Of a stretch of 64,000 nucleotides of DNA, positions 17,449-25,389 are shown piece after piece. The notes beneath the pieces were generated by a model that had not been told where the DNA came from, did no database searches, and saw only the letters and a program-made list of their open reading frames with translations. The number at the start of each line of letters is the position of its first letter. Position 1 is the stretch's first letter. The position numbers and the translations under genes are program-made. Source of the DNA: Acetobacteraceae bacterium H6797 (GTDB taxonomy: Bacteria; Pseudomonadota; Alphaproteobacteria; Acetobacterales; Acetobacteraceae); NCBI GenBank assembly GCA_015223225.1, contig JADFCQ010000004.1, positions 534,381 through 598,380 on the forward strand, in the 5' to 3' direction.

Positions 17449-18351
17449 ATGACCACGCAGGACCTGCCGTCGCGGACGGAATTCCATATCCTCGACACGC
17501 TCACCCTGAGCGACCGGCAGTTCCTGCGCGGCGAGGCCGAAGGCGCGCGGACCCAAATCGTCGGCGCGCTGACCCTCGCCCAGCGCCTCACGCCGCAGCC
17601 CGTGGTGGTGCTGATGCACGGCTCAGGCGGCATCGGGCCGAGCGTCGAGCTATGGGCGCGGCAGATCAATGCGGCGGGCTATGCGGCCTTCCTGATCGAC
17701 GGCTTCACCGGGCGCGGGCTGGTTTCCGTCTCGGGCGATCAGGCGAAGCTCGGGCGGCTGGCCTTCACGCTCGACATCTATCGCGCGCTGGAGGTGCTGG
17801 CGAAGCATCCGGCCGTCGATGCCTCGCGCGTCGCGGTGCTGGGCTTCTCGCGCGGCGGCCAGGGCGCGCTCTATTCCGCCATGGCGCGCTTCCACAAGCT
17901 CTGGAACCGCAGCGGCGTGACGCCGGCCGCGACGCTCGCGGTCTATCCCGATTGCGCCACGCGCTATCTGGAGGATACGGCCATGGTGGACGCGCCCATC
18001 CGCGTCTTCCACGGCACGGCGGATGACATGAACCCCCTCGCCCCCGCCGCCGCGCATGTGGAGCGGCTGAAGGCGGCGGGCTGCGATGCCGAGCTGCTCG
18101 AATATCCCGGCGGGCATCACGGCTTCGACAATCCGATGGGCAGCGCGGTCTGGACCGACCAGCCGCAGAGCGTGCGCGATTGCACCATCGAGGAGCGCGA
18201 GCCGGGCCTGCTCGTCAATGCCGCGACGGGCCGGCCCTTCACCTATGAGGACCCTTGCGTCGCACGCGGCTCTCACGCCGGGCGCGACGCCGTGATGGGC
18301 CCTCAGCTGCGCGAGGACGTGCTCGCCTATCTGAAGGCCCTGTTCGGCTGA
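17449..18351 (+). CDS. Dienelactone hydrolase-family alpha/beta hydrolase
   Basis: A 300-residue alpha/beta hydrolase. Oxyanion region MHGSGGIGP; nucleophile elbow GFSRGG with Ser134, where classic dienelactone hydrolase has Cys; acid Asp near 192 (GTADD); His near 223-224 (GGHHGFD). No signal peptide is seen, so cytosolic. The ATG at 17449 is preceded by AAAAGGAA; an earlier TTG would overlap the binding-protein gene. Third gene of the ROK operon, 26 bases after the binding-protein stop. Probably an esterase, lactonase or amidase acting on the imported compound. It converges with the next gene at a 6-base gap. Confidence 0.9.
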   Translation: MTTQDLPSRTEFHILDTLTLSDRQFLRGEAEGARTQIVGALTLAQRLTPQPVVVLMHGSGGIGPSVELWARQINAAGYAAFLIDGFTGRGLVSVSGDQAKLGRLAFTLDIYRALEVLAKHPAVDASRVAVLGFSRGGQGALYSAMARFHKLWNRSGVTPAATLAVYPDCATRYLEDTAMVDAPIRVFHGTADDMNPLAPAAAHVERLKAAGCDAELLEYPGGHHGFDNPMGSAVWTDQPQSVRDCTIEEREPGLLVNAATGRPFTYEDPCVARGSHAGRDAVMGPQLREDVLAYLKALFG

Positions 18352-18357
18352 AACGCC

Positions 18358-19353
18358 TCAGCCGGTGAGGTTCATCGGCTCCGGCACCCAGAGGAAGCCG
18401 TCGCCCGCCTTGGCCACATGGCCGAGGCCGGGCCAGGGGAAGTGGTAGGAGAGCACTTCGTGCCGGTCGGTCGCCAGCCGGTCGAGCATGCGCACACGGC
18501 TCTGGGCGGAAAGCTTCGGGTCGGTGTCGAAGGAGAATTCCCAGCGCGGCCGCTGCAGCAGCAGGATGTGGTGATGCGCCAGATCGCCGCTATAGACCAT
18601 CGTGCGGTTGTCGCTGGTGATGGCGTAGCAGCTATGGCCGACCGTATGCCCCGGCGTGAAGATCGCGGTGATGCCGGGCGCGACCTCGCCGCCGTCCTTC
18701 ACCATGATCATGCGGTCGCGATAGGCGGAGAGGTTCTTCTTCGCGCCCTCGATGAAGGCCGTCATGAAGGCAGGGCCGCGCTTGTTGTTGTCGTCGGTCC
18801 AGTATTTCAGATCGGCCTCTGTGACGGCGACCTGCGCATTGGGGAAGACGCGGTTGCCAGAGGCATCCACCAGGCCCCAGCAATGGTCGCAATGCGCATG
18901 GCTCAGCACCACGAGGTCGATCTGCTCGGGCTGGATGCCGGCGGCGCGGAGATTATTCAGCATCTTGCCCGTCGTGGGGCCGAACATCTTGCCGTCCGCC
19001 CCCATGCTGTCGCCCATGCCGGTATCGAAGAGGATAAGCTGACGGCCGGTATTGAGCACCATCACGTTCTGCTCGAGCGTCGCCTCGTCGGGCGGCAGGA
19101 AATTGCCTTCGAGCAGGCCGCGGATCTCGCTCGGTGGCGAAGCGGGAAAGGCCGGCTCGGGCTTGCCGAGCGGCAGGCGGCCGTCGGAAATCACGGTCAC
19201 CTCATACGCGCCGTGTTTGAAACGGTACCAGGCCGGCGGAATATTGTTCTGAAAGGGAGCGGCGGCCTGCGCCAGACGCGGTGCGCTCAATAGCGCGGCC
19301 CCTCCCGCGGCGCCGGTGACGGCGCGCAGCAAGCCACGGCGATCCATCTTCAT
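18358..19353 (-). CDS. Exported metallo-beta-lactamase-fold hydrolase
   Basis: A 331-residue zinc hydrolase of the lactonase/metallo-beta-lactamase superfamily. The metal motif SHAHCDH gives His152, His154, Asp156 and His157; further ligands appear as GHTVGH (236-240) and Asp257 (YSGDLAH). The N-terminus reads MKMDRRGLLR followed by an Ala-rich stretch, a probable twin-arginine signal cleaved near residue 30, so the protein acts in the periplasm. The ATG at 19353 has GGAGG 9 bases upstream, which decides it over longer frames. Substrate unknown; quorum-signal lactonase and other roles are possible. Confidence 0.92.
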   Translation of the reverse strand: MKMDRRGLLRAVTGAAGGAALLSAPRLAQAAAPFQNNIPPAWYRFKHGAYEVTVISDGRLPLGKPEPAFPASPPSEIRGLLEGNFLPPDEATLEQNVMVLNTGRQLILFDTGMGDSMGADGKMFGPTTGKMLNNLRAAGIQPEQIDLVVLSHAHCDHCWGLVDASGNRVFPNAQVAVTEADLKYWTDDNNKRGPAFMTAFIEGAKKNLSAYRDRMIMVKDGGEVAPGITAIFTPGHTVGHSCYAITSDNRTMVYSGDLAHHHILLLQRPRWEFSFDTDPKLSAQSRVRMLDRLATDRHEVLSYHFPWPGLGHVAKAGDGFLWVPEPMNLTG

Positions 19354-19519
19354 GGTCGTGTTCCTCCAGGCTTTCGTTATTGGGCGCCGCGGCGCATGCC
19401 TGACGGTGGCCCGAGGAGGACCGATGCACAGGCACGAAGCACGGCACCACGCGCGCTGGATAACATCGCCAAGGCCGCCCCCTCGATCACAAGCAGGGGC
19501 GCGACCGGAGAGCGGAATT

Positions 19520-20242
19520 TCAGCCCTCGGCTTCCTCGTAGAGCCTGCCTGTCTCGGCGCAGATCTCATCGAGGCGGCGGCCCGCCTGCCAGGGGGCCAT
19601 TTCGGCGGGCTTGGTGACGCCGGGAAGCTGGCGCGGGCATTCCTCGATCTCGCCGATCACCTGGCGCACGGGGATGAGCGCCGTCCAGGCCGGATGCGCG
19701 TAATCCTCCTCGTCATCATGCACGTGCACGTCACGGATCTTGCCCGAAGCCTGCTCCATCGTCATGCGCACGAAGCTGGTCGCCTTGGCCTCCTGCTTCG
19801 TCGTCTCGCGCATCAGCTTGGAACGGCCGGGGAAGAAGCGGTCGAGGAAGGTGTCGATCAGACGGTTCTTCTCCGCCTCGTCCTCGACGAGTTGCGCCGT
19901 GCCATAGGCCATGACGGAGCGGTAGTTGATCGAGTGGTTGAAGCCGCAACGCGCGAGCACGATGGCGTCCATATGCGTCACGGTCACGCAGACGGGAATG
20001 CCCTTGGACTGCGCGCGCAGCATGCGGCTGGCGGAGGAGCCGTGCCAGATCAGGTCATCGCCCTCGCGCCAGAAGGCCGTCGGCGTGCAATAGGGCTGGC
20101 CGTCGATCACATAGGCGATGTGGCAGAGCATGGCGGCATCGAGAATGTCATAGACCGTCGCCTTGTCGTATTTGCCCCGCTGCGGGCGGCGGACGACCTT
20201 GTTGCGCTTGGTGACGGGGAAGCTGTCGACGGTCTCGGACAT
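19520..20242 (-). CDS. Pyridoxamine 5'-phosphate oxidase-like flavoprotein
   Basis: A 240-residue split-barrel protein of the PNPOx-like family, which bind FMN and often reduce small molecules, or act on B6 vitamers in a minority of cases. Typical segments are CHIAYVIDGQPYCTPTAFW near the N-terminus and a central region VCVTVTHMDAIVLAR with INYRSVMAYGTAQLV. The ATG at 20242 has GGAG 5-6 bases upstream and gives the sequence MSETVDSF; earlier frames are not supported. It is divergent from a MocR-type PLP-dependent regulator across 158 bases carrying repeated sites, implying control by that regulator. Confidence 0.88.
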   Translation of the reverse strand: MSETVDSFPVTKRNKVVRRPQRGKYDKATVYDILDAAMLCHIAYVIDGQPYCTPTAFWREGDDLIWHGSSASRMLRAQSKGIPVCVTVTHMDAIVLARCGFNHSINYRSVMAYGTAQLVEDEAEKNRLIDTFLDRFFPGRSKLMRETTKQEAKATSFVRMTMEQASGKIRDVHVHDDEEDYAHPAWTALIPVRQVIGEIEECPRQLPGVTKPAEMAPWQAGRRLDEICAETGRLYEEAEG

Positions 20243-20304
20243 GATGGCTCCGGAGGGCATGGCGGTAGGCTGCCAGGAAAGCGCGGCGGAGCGGTTTCTT
20301 TGAA

Positions 20305-20427
20305 GGACCAATCCTGGCGCATCCGGCCAGACCAATTTCCGGCGATTGGTCGGGCGATTGGCGCTTCAGGCGGGCGGCGCGCTGGTCCAATCTGCCATTC
20401 ATGCCGACGCCTTCGCCCGATTGGTCC
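20305..20427 (+). promoter_or_regulatory. Array of ATTGGTC/GACCAAT-type sites between divergent genes
   Basis: Six related 8-9-base elements: GGACCAATC (20305), AGACCAATT (20329), GATTGGTCG (20344), GATTGGCG (20356), GGTCCAATC (20384) and GATTGGTCC (20419, inside the start of the regulator gene; the exact complement of the first). Three face each way. MocR/GabR-type regulators are known to bind paired direct repeats in such divergent regions, so these are the likely operator half-sites for the regulator at 20401. Confidence 0.7.
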
Positions 20428-21885
20428 GACCTGCTGCCCCTCGCCATCGACCGGGCGGCGCCGCAGACCATCTATCGCCAGCTCTATCTCGCCCTGCGCG
20501 GGCTGATGCTCGACGGCACATTGCCCGCCGGCAGCCGCCTCCCGCCCTCGCGCGCCCTGGCGGCAAAGCTGGGCATCGCGCGGAGTTCGGTCGTCGGCGT
20601 CTATGAGCAATTGCTGGCCGAGGGCTATGTGGAGGGCAGAACGGGCGCGGGCACCTTCGTCGCCCCTTCCCTGCCGGAGCAGCCGGAGCCGCCGCAGCCC
20701 GGCCCCGCCGCCGAGGCGCCCCCGCCGCCGCCCGCCGTGGCCCGCTATGCGCCGCATCTGCCCGATCCGGGGCAGTTCAGCCCCCTGCCCTTCAATACGG
20801 GCCGCACCTCGATCGACGAGCGGTCCTTCCAGATCTGGCGGGGCCTGGCCCTCGCGCAATGGCGCGTGCCGGATCAGCACCAGCTCGGCTATGCCGATCC
20901 GCGCGGCCTGCCCCGGCTGCGCGAGGCGGTGGCGCGCTATCTGCGGGCGGCGCGGGCGGTGCATTGCGAGCCGGAGCAGATCCTCATCCTCAACGGCGTG
21001 CAGCAGGCGATCGACCTCGTCGCCAAGGTGCTGGTGGAGCCCGGCGACCCCGTCTGGGTGGAAGACCCGGCCTATCCCGCCATGCGCTCGGCCATGCAGA
21101 CGGCCCGCGCGCGGATCGTGCCCGTGCCGGTGGATGAGCACGGGATGGTGGTGCAGGAAGGGGTCAAGGCGGCGCCCGTCGCGCGCCTCGCCTATGTCAC
21201 CCCCTCGCATCAATACCCGCTGGGGCATGTGCTCTCCATGGCGCGGCGGACGGAGCTGCTGGCCTGGGCGCGCGAGGCCCATGCCTGGATCATCGAGGAC
21301 GATTACGACAGCGAATTCCGCTATGCCGGGCGCCCGCTCGCCTCCTTGCAGGGCATCGACCGCGACAATCGCGTCATCTATCTCGGCACGCTCAGCAAGG
21401 TTCTCTTCCCCGGCCTTCGGCTCGGCTATGCCGTCGTGCCGCCGGAGTTGCTGCCGGCGATGACGGCGGCGCGTTACCTGACCGACCGGCACCCGCCCGC
21501 CATGGCCGAGGCGATGGTGGCCGATTTCATCGAGCAGGGGCATTTCGCAGGCCATCTCCGGCGTATGCGGGCGCATTACAAGGCGGCGCGGGACGGGCTG
21601 CTGACGGCCCTCGAGGCGCGGCTGGGCGGGGCGCTGACCATCGCGCCGCCCGACCAGGGCATGCATGTGCTGGCCTATCTGGGGCCGTCGCTGCTGGCGC
21701 GGGGCATGACCGACCAGTCCCTCTCCGCCGCCGCCCGGGCAAAGGGAGTGATGCTGCGGCCCATCAGCCCACTTTTCTCCGCCGCGCCGCCACGGCAGGG
21801 CTTCATGCTCGGCTTCACCGGCCACGCGCCGCATGCGCTGCGGGCGGCGGTGGAGAAGCTCGTGCCGCTGCTGCATGCGGCCTGA
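20401..21885 (+). CDS. MocR/PdxR-type regulator (GntR HTH fused to aminotransferase domain)
   Basis: A 494-residue regulator with an N-terminal GntR winged helix (about 20-90, including SRLPPSRALAAKLGIARSSV), a Pro/Glu-rich linker near 95-115, and a fold-type I aminotransferase domain. The PLP Schiff-base lysine is Lys333 in GTLSKVLFPGLRLGY. Such proteins sense PLP or its adducts and repress or activate a divergent gene. The neighbour encodes a PNPOx-like protein, fitting a vitamin B6 or amine-related circuit. The ATG at 20401 directly follows the repeated operator-like sites, one of which lies within the first codons. Confidence 0.94.
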   Translation: MPTPSPDWSDLLPLAIDRAAPQTIYRQLYLALRGLMLDGTLPAGSRLPPSRALAAKLGIARSSVVGVYEQLLAEGYVEGRTGAGTFVAPSLPEQPEPPQPGPAAEAPPPPPAVARYAPHLPDPGQFSPLPFNTGRTSIDERSFQIWRGLALAQWRVPDQHQLGYADPRGLPRLREAVARYLRAARAVHCEPEQILILNGVQQAIDLVAKVLVEPGDPVWVEDPAYPAMRSAMQTARARIVPVPVDEHGMVVQEGVKAAPVARLAYVTPSHQYPLGHVLSMARRTELLAWAREAHAWIIEDDYDSEFRYAGRPLASLQGIDRDNRVIYLGTLSKVLFPGLRLGYAVVPPELLPAMTAARYLTDRHPPAMAEAMVADFIEQGHFAGHLRRMRAHYKAARDGLLTALEARLGGALTIAPPDQGMHVLAYLGPSLLARGMTDQSLSAAARAKGVMLRPISPLFSAAPPRQGFMLGFTGHAPHALRAAVEKLVPLLHAA

Positions 21886-21923
21886 AATTTGCTTCTCCCG
21901 GGCAAGTTCCGAGGAGACGACAC

Positions 21924-22883
21924 ATGAGCGAGCGGATTCCGACCATCGATTTCTCCCCTTTCCTGAACGGCGACGCCGCCGCGCAGGCCAAGGTGGCGAG
22001 CGCCCTGGGGGAGACATTCGAGCGCTACGGCTTCGTCTCCCTCATCGGCCATGGGATGGACCTCAGCGCCATCGCCGGCGCCTTCGCCACCGCCGAGGCC
22101 TTCTTCGCCCTGCCCGAGGAGGAGAAGCGCCTGGTGCAGGACAAGCGGAACAACCGCGGCTATGTGCCGATGTTCGACAGCCAGGAGCCGGGCAAGAAGC
22201 CCTCCGGCCAGGAGGCCTTCAGCATCGGCCATCCCACCCGCCCGGCCGACCCCAAGCTTCAGGCCTTGCCCTTCCATGCGGTGACGCCCATCCCCGCCCG
22301 GCCCGAGGGGTTCGAGGCCGCGCTGCATGCCTGCTACGGGACGATGTTCACCCTCGGCGAGCAGATCCTTCGCGCCGTCGCCATGCATCTCGGCCGCGAC
22401 CCCGGCTTCTTCGCGGAGATGTCGCGCGAGACCTATTCCAACATGCGCATCATCCATTACCCGCCGAAGGAGCAGGTGGCCGAGGTCACCGATGTCGGCG
22501 TGCGGGCGCATGTCGACGAGGGGCTCATCACCCTTCTCATCCAGGACATGAATGGCGGGCTCTCGGTGCAGGGACCGGGCGACGTCTGGCTGCCGGTGGT
22601 GCCCGATCCGCAGGCGATCGTCGTCAATGTGGGCAAGCTGCTGCGCCGCTGGACCAATGGGCGCTTCAACGCGGCGCTGCATCAGGTGGTGAACAGCTCA
22701 GGGCGGGAGCGCTACTCCATCCCGCTCTTCGTCCACCCCTCCTACAACACAGTGATCGATCCGATGACACTGGTGGGGGAGGCGCCGAAGGGCGAGGAAT
22801 TCACCCCCATTGTCGCCGGCGAGCAGGTCTTCGCGAATTTCCTGGCGCGCCGCCCGAGCTGGAAGCTCGAAGCGGCGGTATGA
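21924..22883 (+). CDS. Isopenicillin N synthase-like 2-oxoglutarate/Fe(II) oxygenase
   Basis: A 319-residue non-haem iron oxygenase. The facial triad is complete: His196 and Asp198 (RAHVDEG) and His253 (AALHQV); Arg263 and Ser265 (RYSIP) form the family's RxS 2-oxoglutarate clamp. The N-terminal DIOX_N-type region (IPTIDFSPFL) is present. GGAG lies about 8 bases before the ATG. It follows the MocR gene in the same direction by 38 bases and could be co-transcribed. Substrate unknown; the family includes enzymes acting on amino acids, hormones and xanthine. Its stop TGA and the opposing gene's stop form the back-to-back sequence TGATCA. Confidence 0.92.
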   Translation: MSERIPTIDFSPFLNGDAAAQAKVASALGETFERYGFVSLIGHGMDLSAIAGAFATAEAFFALPEEEKRLVQDKRNNRGYVPMFDSQEPGKKPSGQEAFSIGHPTRPADPKLQALPFHAVTPIPARPEGFEAALHACYGTMFTLGEQILRAVAMHLGRDPGFFAEMSRETYSNMRIIHYPPKEQVAEVTDVGVRAHVDEGLITLLIQDMNGGLSVQGPGDVWLPVVPDPQAIVVNVGKLLRRWTNGRFNAALHQVVNSSGRERYSIPLFVHPSYNTVIDPMTLVGEAPKGEEFTPIVAGEQVFANFLARRPSWKLEAAV

Positions 22884-23654
22884 TCAGGCGGCCGCGGCGG
22901 CATCCGCCTGGCGGTCGAGATGGGCGACCAGGTCGGGCGGCAGCTTGAGCCGATGCGCGAGGGCCTGGAGATAGGCGCGCTCGGCCGGGTCATCCGGGTC
23001 CACCGCCAGGCGGGACACCAGGTAGAGTTCCGAGGCCTGTTCCTGCGTGCCGGCCGATGCCGCGACCTCGCTGACGCCGATGGGCGAATCGAGCGTGTCG
23101 AAGACGAAGGCCTTGGCCTCGGCATCGAGCCCCGCTTCCTCCACCTGCGCGAAGATGCGACGGCGCTCCTCGCCGTCGATATGGCCATCGGCCCGGGCCG
23201 CGCCGATCATGGCGCGGATCAGCGCGAGTTCGAAAGCCTCGCCATTGGCGGCGGGGGTGGCGCCGGGCAGGAAGCGGTTATCGACCGCCTCCGCATCGCG
23301 CGGCGTGGCTGCCGGGGCCGAGGCGGGCTGGCGCCCCTCCTGCCAGTTGCGGAAGGCTCGGTCGGCCAGGGCGCCGAGCAGGGCCGCGCCGCCATGGCTC
23401 AGCATGCCGCCGCCCTTCTTCTTCTTGCCGCCGACCAGCAGCGAGAGCAGCCCGCCGGCCGCCGCGGCACCCGCGAGGCCGCCCATGCCGCCGCCCTTGC
23501 CGAGCACCTGCTTGGCCGTATCGGCCATGCCGCCGAAACTCGAAGGCGAGGTCCATGGAGAGCCGCCCTGGGAGGGGGCCTGCGCGGGCATATGGGAGCC
23601 TGGCGCCTTACCGGCACCGAGGAAGCGGTTCAGCAGAGCCTGTGCGTCGATCAT
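22884..23654 (-). CDS. DUF533 (YebE-like) protein
   Basis: A 256-residue protein with three parts: an N-terminal helix (MIDAQALLNRFLG), a Gly/Ala-rich low-complexity stretch with a Gly-rich hydrophobic segment followed by GGKKKKGGG (about residues 55-85), and a C-terminal TerB-like helical domain (about 135-250). DUF533 proteins such as YebE are inner-membrane associated and of unknown function; some respond to envelope stress. Start uncertain: ATG codons at 23654 and 23660 lack a clear ribosome site. A paralogue is at 55967-56647. Confidence 0.82.
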   Translation of the reverse strand: MIDAQALLNRFLGAGKAPGSHMPAQAPSQGGSPWTSPSSFGGMADTAKQVLGKGGGMGGLAGAAAAGGLLSLLVGGKKKKGGGMLSHGGAALLGALADRAFRNWQEGRQPASAPAATPRDAEAVDNRFLPGATPAANGEAFELALIRAMIGAARADGHIDGEERRRIFAQVEEAGLDAEAKAFVFDTLDSPIGVSEVAASAGTQEQASELYLVSRLAVDPDDPAERAYLQALAHRLKLPPDLVAHLDRQADAAAAA

Positions 23655-23721
23655 GGGCATCACATCGGGTGTCCGATAGATGTCCACAAGATTGCTGAAA
23701 CTTCACGTTACGCGAAAAGCA

Positions 23722-24456
23722 TCAGTCTTCCCCACCCAGCAGCGCCGCCAAAGCGGGCGAGAGGCCGAGGCTGGCCCGGCCCTGCGGCGCGGCCAGGCTG
23801 CCGGCGGTGGCGCGGGGCAGGCCGAGGGAGACGAGCATCTCCGCCGTCTTCACCGCGCAGGCGATGCCGTCGAGCAGCGGCACCTTCACCTGGGGTTGCA
23901 ACACCGCCGCCATACCGGCCAGGGCCGCACCGCCCATGACAACCGCATCGGCGCCATCCGCCACGAGCTTCTCGATCCCCGCCAGCACCTTGGCCCGCGC
24001 GCCCGAAGGGTCGGCCAGGGCGCCCTGGGGCGTGGTATCGACGCCCAGCAGGCCCGAGAGGCGCGAGGTGAGCCCATGCCGGGCGATCAGCTCGCGATAG
24101 GTCTCGACGCCGCCGAAGGTGACGAGCCCGAAGCGCCCGGCCACCAGGCAGGCGGTGAAACAGGCGGCTTCCGTCATCCCCACCACCGGGCAGGGCATCA
24201 TCTGCCGCGCGGCTTCCAGTGCCGTGTCATGGCTGACGGCCAGCACCACGGCATCCACCGCCCCGGCATGCTCGGCCAGGAGTTCCAGCAGGGCATGGGC
24301 CGCGATGGCATTCTCGGTGCGGGTGGAAATCACCGCCGGGCCGAAACGCGGCGTGGCGGGGACGATCTCGTGGCCCGGCGCCGCCTTGCGCGCGGCCTCG
24401 GCGCAAAGCTCGGTGATGGCGACGGTCGTATTGGCATTGGCGACGAGAATGCGCAT
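23722..24456 (-). CDS. Asp/Glu/hydantoin racemase-family protein lacking both catalytic Cys
   Basis: A 244-residue protein with the two-domain racemase fold signature: N-terminal ILVANANTTVAIT, middle VVGMTEAACFTA and C-terminal VPLLDGIACAVKTAE. In hydantoin racemases Cys lies in an ACFDDPG segment and in a LGCAGM segment; here the same places read LAVSHDTAL (Val74) and VMGGAALAG (Gly176). The other cysteines (Cys18, Cys89, Cys99, Cys103, Cys200) are not at those places. So it is probably not a two-base racemase and may be a lyase, an isomerase of another type or a binding protein. It starts 3 bases after the TauD-like gene. Confidence 0.85.
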   Translation of the reverse strand: MRILVANANTTVAITELCAEAARKAAPGHEIVPATPRFGPAVISTRTENAIAAHALLELLAEHAGAVDAVVLAVSHDTALEAARQMMPCPVVGMTEAACFTACLVAGRFGLVTFGGVETYRELIARHGLTSRLSGLLGVDTTPQGALADPSGARAKVLAGIEKLVADGADAVVMGGAALAGMAAVLQPQVKVPLLDGIACAVKTAEMLVSLGLPRATAGSLAAPQGRASLGLSPALAALLGGED

Positions 24457-24459
24457 CGC

Positions 24460-25263
24460 TCAGCCCCCCACTTCGTCGCCGGGTGCCGCGCTGGGCGCCC
24501 CGAGGCGCGAGACGGCCATTCGCAAAGGCTGCACCAGCAGGGCCTCCTCGAGCTTCGCCCCCGGCTCGGCCAGTTGCGGCCAGACGAGGAAGGGGTTGAG
24601 ACAGAGCATATCCCCCGCGCGAAGCGTGACGCGCAGCGGCAGGCTGGGGTCGGCGCAGACGGCGGCGAGCGGCACCAGCGGCCCGCGCGAGCCCTTGCCC
24701 GGGTCGAAACGCCCCGAGAAGGTGCCACCCTGCAGGCTGAAGACCGAGGGCCCCTGCCCCGCCTCGTCCATCGGGCGGTAGAGCCGCTCCAGCGCCGGCC
24801 GATCGGCGAGCATCAGCGCGTTATGCGCGGCCCCGGCCGAGACCAGGGTAAGCTCCACCGTGGCGATGGCGGCGATGAGGAAAATGTCGCAATCGGGCAC
24901 GCCGCCACCAGCGGGATGCGCTTCCCGAAGCGGCTGGCCCAGCGCGCCGCCGAGGGCGCCGAGCGTGGCGGCCGCCTCCGCCGCGCCCTGCCCCGGCAGC
25001 CCGCGCAGCAGCACCATGCCCTGGCCGTGGTCGCAACGCTCGACGATCTGCGCCAGCACCGGCGCCAGCGCCTCGGGCACCTCGGCGCCGGGGGCGGCGA
25101 TCATGGCACCGATGGCGGCGGCGGCCTCGGCGCCCAGGGGCAGCATCCAATCGGAAGGATCGAGCCCATCGGCCTGCCACACATGCGGGCCGAGTTGCGG
25201 CACGATGCGCCGCTGGGAGCCGGTATGCGGGGGTATCGACGCGGAAGGGGGAGTATCGCTCAT
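24460..25263 (-). CDS. TauD/TfdA-fold protein, iron-ligand motif missing
   Basis: A 267-residue protein matching the TauD/TfdA-type oxygenase layout by eye: GMVLLRGLPG, then TLGALGGALGQPLRE, a stretch around CDIFLIAAIATVELTLVSAG, HNALMLADRPALERLYRP, and GDMLCLNPFLVWPQ near the end. In active members an HTD motif precedes the CD segment and a distal His follows LNN; here those places read GVPDCD and LNPFLVWPQ, so the 2-His-1-carboxylate site appears absent. The family match is from memory of the consensus and should be checked. First of two genes running left, with the racemase-like gene next. Confidence 0.68.
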   Translation of the reverse strand: MSDTPPSASIPPHTGSQRRIVPQLGPHVWQADGLDPSDWMLPLGAEAAAAIGAMIAAPGAEVPEALAPVLAQIVERCDHGQGMVLLRGLPGQGAAEAAATLGALGGALGQPLREAHPAGGGVPDCDIFLIAAIATVELTLVSAGAAHNALMLADRPALERLYRPMDEAGQGPSVFSLQGGTFSGRFDPGKGSRGPLVPLAAVCADPSLPLRVTLRAGDMLCLNPFLVWPQLAEPGAKLEEALLVQPLRMAVSRLGAPSAAPGDEVGG

Positions 25264-25389
25264 GCCGCCAGCCTAGAGCCTGATGCCTCGCCGCGTAATC
25301 GCAGAAAGGCGTGACGGGCGCGGCCCTTGCCCAATGCCCACCCCGGTTGCAGCCTGTCGCAAAGGCTTCACTCTGGAGAAATCGCCGCC

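Noticed and set aside
20107..22017. 636-codon leftward frame across the MocR gene
   Set aside because: Shadow of the MocR regulator; no recognisable domain, and it would cover a divergent promoter with repeated sites.
23722..25263. Possible pseudogene status of the racemase-like and TauD-like genes
   Set aside because: Both frames are full length with normal coding bias and tight spacing; loss of catalytic residues without frame damage argues for altered function instead.
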